The notes beneath the pieces are model-generated. The model saw nothing but the letters and a program-made list of their open reading frames with translations, was not told where the DNA came from and did not search any database. A program made the position numbers and the translations under genes. Positions 25,320 to 37,620 of a stretch of 64,000 bases of DNA are shown in pieces. Position 1 is the first letter of the stretch, and each line of letters begins with the position of its first letter. Location of the stretch: positions 1-64,000 of the forward strand of contig JADHZB010001652.1 in the NCBI GenBank assembly GCA_015657535.1, given 5' to 3'. The DNA is from Nephromyces sp. MM_2019 (Eukaryota > Apicomplexa > Aconoidasida > Nephromycida).

Positions 25320-25644
25320 GTTTCTCACTACTGTAAGTACACCGTAGAGGTCCCCATTGCAGCAACAGATTTTTCTGGCGAGATCCGACGCTAGCGCGGC
25401 AGTATTCTGCAAAGGTGAATGATGCAGCCGCTGAGGTCGTTTACGGAATATATAGGTAGCACTGAAATTGTTCAATACTTGCTTTCTTACACCCTGTAAT
25501 CCAGGTTCGCAGAAGCCGCGTGACTTTTACAAAAAACCCTGACTCTTGTACTGCAACAGAAGTCAAGAGGATGCCTCTAAGTCTTGAGGTCTGTGCTGAA
25601 TTTCGTGCTCGAAAAAAGCGCAACTGCGCGTTGCCGCCTGCCAT
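25320..25644 (-). CDS. possible small basic protein with a 31-nt intron
   Basis: ATG at 25644 opens a basic N-terminus (MAGGNAQLRFFRARN, then VTRLLRTWITG). A gtgtaag donor after 25493 and a TTTCAG acceptor before 25461 would remove only 31 bases in phase. The frame then continues through RKRPQRLHHSPL and LARKICCCNGDLYGVLTVVRN to a gtaagt donor at 25320. Downstream exons were not found. The basic, Arg-rich start could be a mitochondrial presequence or a ribosomal-type protein; this is inference only. The region is GC-richer than average, as near other gene starts here. Confidence 0.3.
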
Positions 25645-26962
25645 ATTCAGTTATATTTCATCTTAACATCCAAGGAAGACCCATTCGTAGTTGTAAAATA
25701 GCGGAGGTTCGTCGTAATTGAGGTAATGAACGTACTAGTGCGCATTTGGTAAGCATTTTCAGGCAGTGCGTGCCAGAGTTACGCAAAAACTAGCTTTTAT
25801 TAAAACCTACTATTTTTCGAAGGTCGAAGATTCTAGTTATCCACATGTTCTTTTAGTAAAGTGCGTCTGTTATTGAGCTCTGTGTCATTTCTTTTCAAAC
25901 CTAGATACTGCAATTGGTAGCAACAGCACCATAGCGTATTTTGAGTTCGCGGTGGATTAGAATATTGGCTCCCACCCCAACATCGATCCAAACATAATGG
26001 CATAGCATCTAATGATATTTCCTAACTTAAAAAGCTGCAAATAAAATATTGCACATATGATAAAAATATTTGGTACCCAAAGGCCGAATTTTTTTTTTTT
26101 TCAAAATTTGTGTTCCGTATCCCCCACCACGCACTGCTACATCGTGTAGACCGAAAATATGAGCAATGACTTATTTCAGAGTGATAAGGTTACAAGCCTC
26201 CTTGCGAATAGTTTACGGTGCTAGATGTAGTAAAAATCCAATCTTTCCCAGGAAGCACTCTAGAACTCTGTGTGAGGGAAGCACAACGATGTGAATACCA
26301 ACCAACATGGACCCTGGGAAGGTTGAAAAGAAGCTATCTATGCCCAAAATAAAATTTAGGTGCAATTTTTTCCGCTAGTGTACTCGCACACATAGAAGGT
26401 CCGCAAAATGAAGCAAGAATCTTTTGTACCGAATTATTGGGAGAAAATTATCCAGTTAAGCCCAAGGAGAATGCCCATAGTATATAGAAAAAAATTTCGC
26501 AAAAAGAAAACAATACAAGATTGCAAATTAAAGAAATCCTATCACGGCAGAACTGAATCAACTAAACAAAAAGCTCTGAAGCAGTTTAACATAAAACAAT
26601 AAGTTTAGCAGCCATTTTATATTGCCAAGTTTATAATTTTTTTCATCCAAAATAGCAGGTCTTAAGCGGCAATAATCAAATTGCAGCGAGGACATTCAAT
26701 ATTCCCATGTTTTTAGACTTTAAATAAGGTTAAATTGCAATAACTCCGGATTTAGCATGAAACACAGACGCAGTACAGCATGAAACCCTCCTGTATAGCT
26801 TAGTTAAGTCACTATTGAAGCAACTTGTTTACTGGAGACTAGGGATTTCCGTCAGAAAAATGGATCACTGATTTTATCCTACTTAATGATCTTGGCATTA
26901 GCCGAGCAGTCTTCGAATTACATTGCAATATTAGGCGTAAATATAATACTTGCTGCAATTCT

Positions 26963-27079
26963 CTAAGTAAACAGTTCATATAGATCATCATCCTCAGAAT
27001 CAATTTTGGGATTCTTGGGGTATAGAGCAGCGAAGGAAACCCCAACAGATTTTCCAAATAATCGCAATTCAAAGCTCAT
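26963..27079 (-). CDS. possible 3' exon ending in an acidic tail
   Basis: On the minus strand a frame from about 27079 reads LRLFGKSVGVSFAALYP, then KNPKIDSEDDDLYELFT and a TAG at 26963. The ending is compact, acidic and more protein-like than its neighbours. It may be the terminal exon of a minus-strand gene that includes the exon at 28394-28570, but the intermediate exons were not found. No family recognised. Confidence 0.3.
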   Translation of the reverse strand: MSFELRLFGKSVGVSFAALYPKNPKIDSEDDDLYELFT

Positions 27080-28393
27080 TGCAAGAAGATAACTATGCTA
27101 ATAGACTAAAGCCGAATATGCAACGCAATAGGCATTAAAGTTTTGTTGAGCGCGTAAAGATTGACACACAGCAAAATTTGTATGCACCAAAACAAATGAG
27201 AATTCAAGGTAGAAATTTTGCTTAGAAAATCGGCCACTTTGACCTACGATAGCGCTTTAGTATTTAGGACCACTCTAAACTACTATAACGCTTCACTTTG
27301 TTCAGTGCGTATCTACTCGAATGAACTAAATATACCCAGGAGAATTACACTGAGCTTAATTGCTCTGTGGTGGTAAACACAATCCCATAATAAAACGATA
27401 TGTTGTATAATCTCTTATTCTTCTACCCTATTTGCAAAAATACCTAAGAGTAAGGAACTAAAAAAAAATAAGGCAAAAGCCACGGCATGTACACCTGGTT
27501 ATATAAGCAAATTATGGAATGCATAACAGATAAATTGTCATTAAAATAACAGAAGCATCATGCATGAAAACTAAGAGCAGTACACCCAGGTAAAATAGAG
27601 GAGTAACAACAAGAACGTCTTTTCACGCTATTAAAGCTAAACTACTAATCGTGAGTTAAGAACTGAGCACGCATATTAGCATCGTGATTGCTACAACATA
27701 AAGCAGTAAGCATCTACAATACGAGCTAACAGGCTTCAAAAAATACAACTATGCAATTAGAAGAGGATAGCTTTTCACCAAAGACTTAATGTGAAAACAG
27801 GTCTTTTATCTCAAAATTCCACTGAAAGCCTCGAGATACAATTCAGATAGCGTAATAGTCAAATAAACAAGACTGACTAAAAATTAATATCACATGCAGT
27901 TTACTATGGCAGATAGCAAAAATACCACGCTACAACCGAGCACTTACATAGCTAGATATAAGCATTTCATAAACGTGAAGATATAAGCAAAAAAGAAAGG
28001 GTGCATATTCGCTTTACTGATGCATTACTTACAAAGGTGTTATTCAGGCATTTAATTAACAGGAAAAGAAAACTCGCAGAACTGCACATATTTTTTTGGA
28101 TGCAATAAATCACGCGTGAAAAAGCAAGAAAATGAGCTTCCATATAAAACCATAAAGGGACGGAATCATCTAGAGACATAATTTGGTACCTCATTATCTT
28201 TTTCAGATGTGTATCCGGTAACGATAAGGTAATTTATTGCAAGAAATAAACCATTAAGGGAGAATATTTCTAAGAAGCAGGATGAGCCGCAACTAGAAGA
28301 GAGTGATGACAATGCTTTTGAAAAATGAATAAGAAAAAAAATAAAGCATCGCGTGACAAATATTCAAATAAAATTTTTTTTGTAAAAATTTAC

Positions 28394-28570
28394 GGAAAGC
28401 GAAAGACTGCCAGCATTTAACTAAGGTGCCCATGAATTTACGCATAACATAAATATCTTCGCAAATTAAAGGTGGTGATAAACCGTATAAAGCATGCAAT
28501 TTAGTCAATACATGAAATAAGACATGCTCGGCCTCATGTGTCGTATCTAATACTTTTGAATACATAAAGC
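28394..28570 (-). CDS. internal exon of an unidentified minus-strand gene
   Basis: A 177-base exon with an AAATAG acceptor and a gtaaat donor. It starts and ends in the same phase. It encodes a mixed helical segment: YSKVLDTTHEAEHVLFHVL, then TKLHALYGLSPPLICEDIYV, then MRKFMGTLVKCWQSFAF. Composition and splice signals argue for a real exon. I do not recognise the family. It lies 276 bases past the stop codon of the carboxylase-like gene, so it belongs to a separate gene on the same strand, or to a 3' region of unknown nature. Confidence 0.45.
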
Positions 28571-28620
28571 CTATTTTAAAGATATACAGCTTCAAAAGCA
28601 TTCAAAAAAAGGCAAAAGAC

Positions 28621-28667
28621 AAAAGGGAAGGTATTAGCACTTGATTTCAAGTTATCGCTTCCCTTTT
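28621..28667. repeat. inverted repeat with nested stem
   Basis: Arms AAAAGGGAAG (28621-28630) and CTTCCCTTTT (28658-28667) are exact complements. Inside the loop lies a second, smaller palindrome (ACTTGA..TCAAGT). It sits about 180 bases beyond the carboxylase-like stop codon on the minus strand. It could be a 3'-UTR hairpin or chance. Confidence 0.6.
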
Positions 28668-28845
28668 ACAAGTTCGCTAGCACCATTTGGATGGGAGCAA
28701 TATAACAATAATTCTTATACTATACCAATCTACCAAATCTCCATCAATTCAAAGCGGAGAGCAGAATAAATTTATCGATTATCAGAAGCCAATGAAGACT
28801 AGATGACACGTTTGAAGCATTATACTAAAGCTAAGATAGCATGAG

Positions 28846-31800
28846 CTATAATTCAGAATCTGGGGTTATTCCTATTAAAGGTTTACCAACATTCACAGTT
28901 TCTCCAGCGCTGGAAAACACTTGAGAGACAACTCCAGACGTAGGTGAACCTATAACAGACTCCATTTTCATAGCCTCAAGCACTACTAGTGGATCCCCCT
29001 GAAAAGAATCAAATTGACGCCGTATCATGCGGCAAACTTCTTAAGAGTTAAACATGCAAGAAGGGACTAAAACACCAATTATACTAAAAATAACCACAGG
29101 CAGAGTCATGAAAAAGCTATAATGAGGTGCTAATATCCTAGTGAGCTATACAAAGTGAAGCACTATTTGCTATTCTATAAAAATGAATTATTCTATCTAG
29201 CACAGGAGCCTGATATATGTCCTTCCAACGATTGCGAGGAACTTTATTGATAATTATAAGGATTTTATCAGTTATCACAAAAAAAAACTTTGGTACTAAC
29301 TGGGGGGGAGAGGCTTTTTGACGTGCAACTTTGCATAGATTTCGCCTAGCTTCTAGGTTTCTTCCTCTTCTTGCTCTTCTTTTTTATCTTAGTATTCGTT
29401 TTCTTCTTCGCATTCACCAGAGACCGTGGACATAGGAAAACTTTAAAAAAAGCAGCACAACAGCATTTATAGCCCAAATAAGAACACTTAAAAAGGGTGG
29501 TTATGTAATTCATCACAAAGACACCCCATTCGTTGCGATTGCCGTTTACTAATAAAAAAAACATCTTTCCTCGATCCATGAATTACTAGATGAAACTTTC
29601 GGCATCCATTGAAATATTCTGTAGAGTAATCCTTGGATAAGATACTTGCTATTCCTTGCCAGCTACGCGCACGCATCCCCCCGAGCACAAGAATTCGAGT
29701 ATTTAGATGAGAATCAAATACAAAATTTTGGAAGAAGTTTAATGTCTTTAGGAAAAATTTACTACTGAAAATAACTAGGTAATTACTTTGTTTACTCTTG
29801 CGCCACGCTCTGCGAATACTTTAACAATTCTCCCGTTTAAATTTGCTTCCACACGGATATCTTGAGAATTAGAAGCGTCAGCATCGGCTGCATAAACTAT
29901 TGCAAGGATCCTCTGAACAAGCAAAAACGATGGTAAGCTGCAAGAGGATTCCCCGATTTATGATGAAATATGACATAAGGCTCATTAAATTCAACAAAAG
30001 AATATACACCCTATCAGAATTTACCACTATATACCGCAGATATGTAGTAGCAGGCCTCACAAAGAGGAAGGAGTTCAAGTGCCTGAGCTAAAAACCACAC
30101 TATAACTCATTCAAGTAAGGCTGTAACAGGGCTACATAAAGGTAATCGCTCAATCCTCTAGTTAATTCTCAAAATTTAACATGGTGAATATTTCTAGTTT
30201 TAACAAAAAAGCATTTAAATGTAAAAAACCTGACATCTCTTGACAATTTTAACATCAATAGGGATGCTTCCGCGAAAACTTTTGTAGAGGTAGCTAAAAA
30301 GTCTTACTTTGGCTTAAAATGTTTTTATTTCATAGCAAAATAATGCCTAAAAAGCTACAAAATTAAAACATTGAAAAAGACAAGCGGTCTTAACTCTTTC
30401 CCCAGGTTTCGCTAATTACATAGCTTATTAACTATAGCCCAACTTTAGCGCCTTTTAAATGCCCGAAAATTCAGTATAATTTTATACTTCTTACCAATGT
30501 CGGTTCTACCCCATAAAACTGATTTAACCATCTTACTTTTATCTTTGAGCATTATATCTAATAATAGTGGTCCGACACTACAAATTAGCATGCCAAAAAC
30601 CCCTTCCCTTTTATATAATCTCACTTTTTTAGCGTCAGCCAACAATTCCAGATTAGGGTATTTTAAGCCTGTACTGGGTGCATTACCTGAACCCTTGAAA
30701 AAACTTTTTGCAAACTTGTCTTCATTTTCTAATTCAAGCTGTAGCCTTCCATATCCTGTGGGCTCTTCTAAGTAAAACGTTTGCTCACGTTCCGACGTTT
30801 TATCATACAATTGCACCTCAGGCTAAAGGAATCGTAACAATAAAGAAGTGATTGTAAATTTAAGATCTGATTAAGAAAATAAAGTAAGGGGCCACGTAGT
30901 AAGCACTTCAAAACTCAAACAAAAAAAGAGGGACAAGAAGGTTTCTTACCTGAGACGCTACTTTAGAAACATTAAAGTGAAAAGTATGGGGGCAGCTTTC
31001 ATCATCCAAGGACTCGAATATAAGCAAGCGGTTATCCTCGGGAATATATTGCACTAACAGGAGCAAAAATTAGTTTACAGGCATTATTTCTTTAGCCTTC
31101 ATATTTTCAACCCAAAACCGACGAATATCAGAGAGAAAGTTATCACTACAATGCAAATATTACCACTCGATACCACAAATTCTGCAGTAATAGGCGGCAA
31201 AAGGGATGGTGTAACATATTGATTGCAACTGCCAAAAGTAACAACCCAGGACAATTCATCAGGAAACAATATATTGCAATAGTAGGACAGCATTGTCTAC
31301 CATGAACGAAATTTTTTCCTTAGGATATTACTCTTGGAAAAACTGATACCCTCCAAATTATGAGACAGGATTTTGTAACCATTAGTTGTGAAAAAAGGGG
31401 AGTGGATTTCTTACTCTTCGTTTCGTGCTCAGGAAAGAAGCTCTCGGTGCTCAGTTTTGATGAAGCCAGGATACCCATCTTTACATGCAGAAATTCACTG
31501 CTCTTTCTCACAGCATTACTTGCAGGCGCAGACATCTTATCAGCATTGGAAGTTATGCTTATAGCAACATCAAAATATTCTGCAAAAAGCCATTAATAGT
31601 ACCGCAAAAACTATTCCAAATTATCAAAGTCTTTACTAATAAAATGCATACCTAATATCCTACCTGCAAATTATTTCTTGAAAACAACATTCATAGATAT
31701 TGCAAAAAAAGGGGGAAGAATCTTTATAATCTATTCCCATAAACAAAATGCAAGAGTCAAAAAAGCACGATACTTTTAAAAATAGGAAAATATGACTAAA

Positions 31801-32131
31801 ATCAGCTAACCTTCAATCCCTTGATTATCAGTCTTTATCCTTATTTTTCGCGGAAGGTGGCCCTTATTCAGTCGATAACCTGGTAATAGCAGAAAAGACT
31901 CTACTTTTGGGAATAATACAAATTTTTTTAAAGATTTTCAGATACGCAATGCGTGATTTCTCTAAAAGAATTGCCAATGAAAGCAAAGCAAAAGGCAGGG
32001 CACATAAAATTTGAAGTAGCAACATGTTAAGAGCTTGAAATTTTTTGAAATTATTTCTATTACAATAGTAATGTACCATCTAGATCATCCCAAGGTGAAG
32101 CTCCTGATTTAGAAACCATACAAGAGTTAGC
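28846..32131 (-). CDS. biotin-dependent acyl-CoA carboxylase alpha subunit, BT and biotinyl domains
   Basis: Seven minus-strand exons join in phase: 32077-32131, 31811-31879, 31415-31579, 30950-31053, 30495-30816, 29787-29887 and 28846-28998 (TGA or equivalent stop at the end), giving about 322 aa. The first junction builds SPWDDLDGYRLN, matching the PWxxxDGxRLN motif of the BT domain in methylcrotonyl-CoA and related carboxylases. Beta-strand segments follow (YFDVAISITSNAD; TFHFNVSKVASQVQLYD; KKVRLYKREG). The last two exons form a complete biotinyl domain: NLNGRIVKVFAERGARVNKG, then VLEAMKMESVIGSP with the biotin-accepting Lys in AMKM, ending VNVGKPLIGI. The best family guess is MCC alpha, which acts in mitochondrial leucine breakdown. 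The expected N-terminal biotin carboxylase domain (about 450 aa) is not recognisable between 32.1 and 34 kb, where only short exon candidates occur. Confidence 0.8.
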
Positions 32132-33066
32132 CTGTAGGAAATGAAAGCAATAGCGTAAATAAACAGTGAAATCACCAAAAATTATCCATACTTCAAGAAA
32201 GTTATGATGTAACATAAATTTCACTTTGATAACTAAACTACAAACATATTCGGCAGGCATTTAATCAGCATATCATAAAAATTGTACTCAAAAATTGAAA
32301 AGATGACGTAGCTTCAACTGGCGTATGATAATTAACCGCTAGCCTCAAAAGAGAGGTTGATCTTAAAATAGTAATTATCGCGGCTTTTCAGAAAATAGTG
32401 GAAGATTTCATACAATTTTTTTTTTAATAATCAGCAGTAAAAATGCTAAAGGTGAATAACATCAAAAATACATTACACTTTTTAAGAATTCTTGATAAAG
32501 TTTAATTGTACCAACAAGAAAAAGTGTACAAGCTAAAAGATTAAGCGAGAAAAGCTCGATAGTCTTGGAGCAGTTATCATTGACTAAATGATTTCAGTAT
32601 ATATCCCTTCCGAAGGTTATCCGGGAAGCTCATACTTGTTGCACATGGCATATTGAATCATTACAATGGATATTTCACAGATGTCGCAGGCATATCCTAC
32701 AGCGTCTGATTTTCAAGCGAGTAACTCAGATATGCTTAATTAAAGTAAATAGATTATGAAAATTAAGTTAGCCAAAATCAGTCCACTGTATGGCTCGACA
32801 AAACATTGATTTTATCCATTTTAAAGCTACCTAAAAAGAGCTGTATGCTTTACAAATAAATGAAAAAACCGAATAAATACTTAACTTAAATGCTCCAATA
32901 CCTTTGTGCATCCTCTACAATGTATCGAAACAGCTATAAAAACTGGGCACTAACCCACATCCCTTGCACAAAAAAAAGTGTTGAATATTTCCCATAGTAT
33001 ATCTTCATTGTCAAGATAATACTATTTCGTATAGAGCATGTAAGAAACACACACACAGGCTCTTAC

Positions 33067-33542
33067 AGGGAGAGCAGCATTCAAAATCTTCTTAGCTACA
33101 GCAACACAGTGACTTGATGTGGTAACACCACCCGAGTAATCAGTGAAACATATTAACCAACCTGTTTTATAAATATCGTGCTAGCGGCCAAAGTATTCCA
33201 AAATTTATCGCTTGGCAAGAGAGTTGATACTGTCGAATATCTCAGACGATCCCGGTAGGTCTCCCGGTTATTTTCCAAAATCTGCTCAGGTATTGTAAAC
33301 TGGGTTGCCGGTACCAACGGGAAAGAACAGGAACTCGAGGCAGCACCTCCAGCAAACATCAAACGCCTCATAGTTTTGTACAATAGACTGGTATCGTCCA
33401 TTGCAAAATTGCCATTTCCGTATCTCGTATGGGGAACATTCAGAGACACTGGCCTTATCCTTGAAAAGCAAGCATAAGAACTGCTTGTCCGGAAGGAGGC
33501 ATCTGCCATAACGAAACCACGCTCCCTCAGCGGCATTATCAC
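33067..33542 (-). CDS. possible 5' exons of an unidentified protein
   Basis: A 130-codon minus-strand frame opens with ATG at 33542 (MIMPLRERGFVMADASF) and is GC-richer than its flanks. It passes through a segment with YRDRLRYSTVSTLLPSDKFW. A further open segment (33067-33161) after an AACAG acceptor reads FTDYSGGVTTSSHCVAVAKK, then ILNAALP, with a gtaaga donor. The join between the two is not resolved. They could be the N-terminus of the carboxylase-like gene downstream, possibly with a targeting peptide, or a separate gene. Neither segment matches biotin carboxylase motifs. Confidence 0.35.
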
Positions 33543-36500
33543 TTCAGAAAACCCTCAGTACACCTTATCTGTAAACGAACGTAACATATGAACTAGAGGC
33601 CATGGAAAATTAGCTCTTGAATATACATAACAACGGTCTCAAGTGAGGTATATAATTATGTAGCCAAGGCCGCTACTTCTGCACGGGCGATGGTGCAGCA
33701 TGGAAACTCGACTATAAAGACAAGAAGGGCACAGCAGTAGGTGCTTCGGCGGCTGGTACCCGTCACACTGCGTACTGAAATCTCCACTGTTAACCAAGGT
33801 ACCCCGTGGTAGTGTAGCTTGCCCGTATTCTACTAAGATTTCGTATTGGTACTACTTTTCCAAAACACAATCAAGAAGTTATTGGACTATGTAATTTGCT
33901 TCAAAGTATTGTAATAGGCAATTTTCTTGAAAGTAGTACACTCGCGCAGATTCTGGTGCGTAGGGTTGCTTCTTGTCCTCCTGTGAGGACATCGTTCCTG
34001 CAGCTGAAGAACAGCTAAGAAAGTATGACTCGATTCTTGCACTGGAAAATGAGTGAGTCTGCTCGCGCATTGTGTGGAGCCGCTTTCATTGACGCACGAC
34101 CCCTCAAGATCACAAGTTCCGCACTGGCGATATCGGTAATGGGTTCACTTTTATCCGTTAAGTTTTGCCAGATGTACATATCATGTGGAATGAAAAAACA
34201 TGTAGTTTTACTAAGATAAGAGAGTAATCTGATTAGTAAATTATTGATCAAAAAGTTTGTTTCTACTTTTACGCAATACTGATCGAAGATCTAGGCTAGC
34301 CTTGACCATCTTGTTGCTCGTTATTGTTATGCAATACAAGTCAAACTTGCAGCAGAAAAGGAGAGAATTTACCTCTTTTGCTGCGAACTACAAGTATAGA
34401 GTGTGCTCAAAAGGTTCACGCAAGTAAAATTTACTGTTTACGAATTACCTTCACAAGCTTGGACTTTTTTTGTTCGAGCAATGATTCTAAATGGCCGTAG
34501 GACACCAAGAATATACACTTCCAAGTTGACAAGTCCGTGATCACCACCTGTGCTTTAGGTGTTTACTTTCACGACTACAAAAAAATTTTACGTGCGCCCC
34601 AAGCGATTTTTGCAAAACTCCTGCGATGAAAAGATGCTTTGAATTTTGTCTAATGACGGTAACTTATCAGCCGTCAATATTAGAAAGCGCATATTTTTTG
34701 TCGAAATTTGGGGAAATGCATAATTATTGAGAGAAAGAGCGGTATCAGTGTATGAATAGCCAACTCACAAAGTTCCTAGTTAAATCAAAGTGACCGCATA
34801 TAAAATAGAAAATGCTCCATTGCCTTGAAGCAAATCCTTTTCGTTGGCGAATGAACTTCTCAGTAAGTGCTTATTATATATCAATGGTAATTAATTTGAT
34901 GCTATATTCATACATTGGTAGTGATGTGCTGTTAACATAATTCATGTATTTTGATTCATAGCCATAACCAAGTTACAAGCGAGCCTATATTTAAGTTTTT
35001 CAAAATGACGTTTCGAAAAGTTTGCTTCAAGAGTTTAATATAATGGAGCAACACAGAAAACAGCTTGCTTCAGTGCCTAAAGCTGCCTGGTCAACAATTG
35101 CAAGTTCCTGGCAACCGTAGCATAAAAATAGTTACCAGAGCAGTGACAATTAAAATTACTCACATAAGTATGCGAGCAACTGGAGCATCTATTACCGGCG
35201 GTGGAAGCGCTGCTACGTCTCAGAAGCCGAAACCACGATGGGTGTAACTATTAAATCTTCCGCTTATCGGTGCTCACTTGGCCGAAATTCATATAATGAT
35301 ATAGCCAAGGTATTTATTGCCGCAATAGACAGGAGGTGACGCATTTTTTGCGCGAACACCAATATAGCAATACAGGAGCTATGCGAAGCCAAAAAAAAAA
35401 CTTTGAGCACATCCTACGCAGGTGTATCTTGTAACCTCCAGCAGCTATACTTCATACATCAAACTAGTGTTTAACTGCGATAGGAGTATCAGCAAACTTA
35501 ACTTTGTCGCACTACCACGTCTTATCGTTAAATTAAGTCGAAATGCACGTCTCTCAGCAATGGGAGATTACCCTCATGACTTGTTTTAGCTATTCAGCGA
35601 CTAGTCACACCGAAAAAAATCGGCATAAACCCGAAATAGTGTTGTTCCCAACAATGTCCCGTTTATACGAAGGTCTCTACGTTAGTATTTGGGGATAAAT
35701 TATTTCTGGCTGTGCAAAGTGTATTCATGAAGCAGGTAACGACTAGAGGCACCATAAGAACTTCGTGATGGAATGTTTCAGCAGTAGCTTATGCTTGCTA
35801 TGTGTGCTATGCTAGTTAACTTCGGCATGTCTCATGGCTTAGCCACCGAATTTAGTGCTGTGGTACTATTTTAAGAGGCATTCATCGTTTATGAACCATA
35901 CTTTGGAGGTGACCTCAATACGGCCAACCTGGTAGCATTGCATGAATGAGCTCAATACCGAAAATGACGATAGGGTTCCATTACCTTCGATGACATGGTA
36001 CAGGGGGTTATATTTCTTCATAGCTTGTTGGACAAGTTGTCTTAAAGCTTCTTCAATAATTTTCCGCCACTATGCTGCAACTTTGGTAAATTCGCAAATG
36101 GCTATCGGTATTTTGTGGGTACTTACAGTAACTTTCCTAGCTGGCATAGGAAGTAGGCTGTTTTTGCATTAGAAGCAACTTTTTTCATTTCCAAAATGAT
36201 GATATCGAAAGACTTCACTGGTTCGCCGTATGAAAAATACTTGCTTTTGTTCGTGTCTTCGAGACCCTGTGAAGATATCCTAGGTTTGCTCCAACGGCGT
36301 TACTGTGGGGTAACAGAGTGGTTCAGGGCAATTTGCAGTTACTTCATTTATCAGCTGATTCAACTTTATAAAGGATGCGTACCACGATTCATGGATTGTT
36401 CGTAAATGGACTGGACTTACGTCTAAGGTACCTTGCTTGATTCAGTTATTTTGTTATTCTCCGTTGTTTTCTATGGTTACCTTCAAATTTTATGAGTTTA

Positions 36501-37620
36501 TATTTATCTATTTATACTAACAGTTATGAGATGAAAATGCAGGAAATCGACCTCTTGCTACAGCACCATACCATTTCAGAACCATAAATATGTCATGGCA
36601 TTTCAGGGAATGGAATCTCTCCAAGGAATCCCTAAATGCTATCTTAGAAGGCTCCGTGACCAATTTCGTAGAAATTGAGGACTTCGTTGCCTGCGTAAGC
36701 CTGCTTGTTATTAGCGTGAAGATAGGCTAAGCTTGGAGCCAGCTTTTGTCTTATACTCTTTGATGGTTCAATCGATATTTTGTTATAGTTTCAATAAGTA
36801 GTTGTTTACGAATATATCCTTTTTAACCGTTTTGATTAATAGGTTCGTAGCTTATTTTAAGGAAGTTCCATAGGTAACCTACATCGTCTTTTTTTAGGTA
36901 CTTATGTGATTAGAGTTTAATTTATTGTATCTTTTCAGTATTCTGTGTTTAGACTGAGTTTTCATCGTTTTGCTTGTTACACCCAGGACTCTTGGTTTAT
37001 TCGCAGGATGTCATCTAGAGGTGTCTGCAATCGATATTCATGACGTAATCGATTAAAGTGATTTATTCGCAGTTTCTAAGCAACGCATAGATTAGAATTA
37101 GTTGCTGTGGTATATTTAAAATAAATTATGAAGCTTACAGATCTTCCTAAAAGCTATTATAAACTTTAGTAAGAATTTCCTAAGCAAAATGAAAGCGTTG
37201 CTTTTTGGTAAATGTAATATACGAAAATCTGAAACAAATCTTCTACATGAACGGCTTCCCCGGAAATTCTGAAGCTGCATGAAAGGTTGGCTAATGGCTA
37301 CAGTACGACTGCTTTTTCCCAGGCGTTCCTGTTACCAATATATTTCTCGTTTCGCACTATTTTTGACTATATGTTTCATATTGTAATACAGTTTATTTAG
37401 CTCTCTGAATGAAAGTTTCTATGCCATATCTGGCAGTTTTTAGTTCTTGTGGTCCGGTGAATCATTATTTTAAATATATTTGTGTTGAGAGCAGTAATGC
37501 CTTGCTTATATTTTGCACACGATAGAATTTATGTTACTTTGGGGAATTTAGTCACTTCGAAAGCACTGCTGCTCCCTTTTTTGTTGTAAAAGTCATGAAA
37601 TGAGCTGACCATAACCTCAG
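33543..37620. other. about 4 kb of unassigned, partly GC-richer sequence
   Basis: Composition changes here from A-rich to T-rich on the plus strand, consistent with the start of the plus-strand MCM10-like gene somewhere in 34-37 kb. Its 5' exons may lie here: an open segment around 36610-36690 reads EWNLSKESLNAILEGSV, then TNFVEIEDFVAC, before gtaagc. No confident gene can be called. Confidence 0.4.

Noticed and set aside
30497..30775. 92-codon plus-strand ORF
   Set aside because: Shadow of the carboxylase-like exon 30495-30816, which joins in phase to its neighbours on the minus strand.
31099..31293. Candidate carboxylase exon around 31157-31222
   Set aside because: Including it breaks the reading phase, whereas skipping from the gtaaga donor at 31415 to the acceptor at 31053 keeps it intact.
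36301..36360. tRNA-like stretch (GTAACAGAGTGGTTCAGGGC)
   Set aside because: Resembles a D-arm by eye only; no acceptor stem, anticodon stem or TTC loop could be paired.
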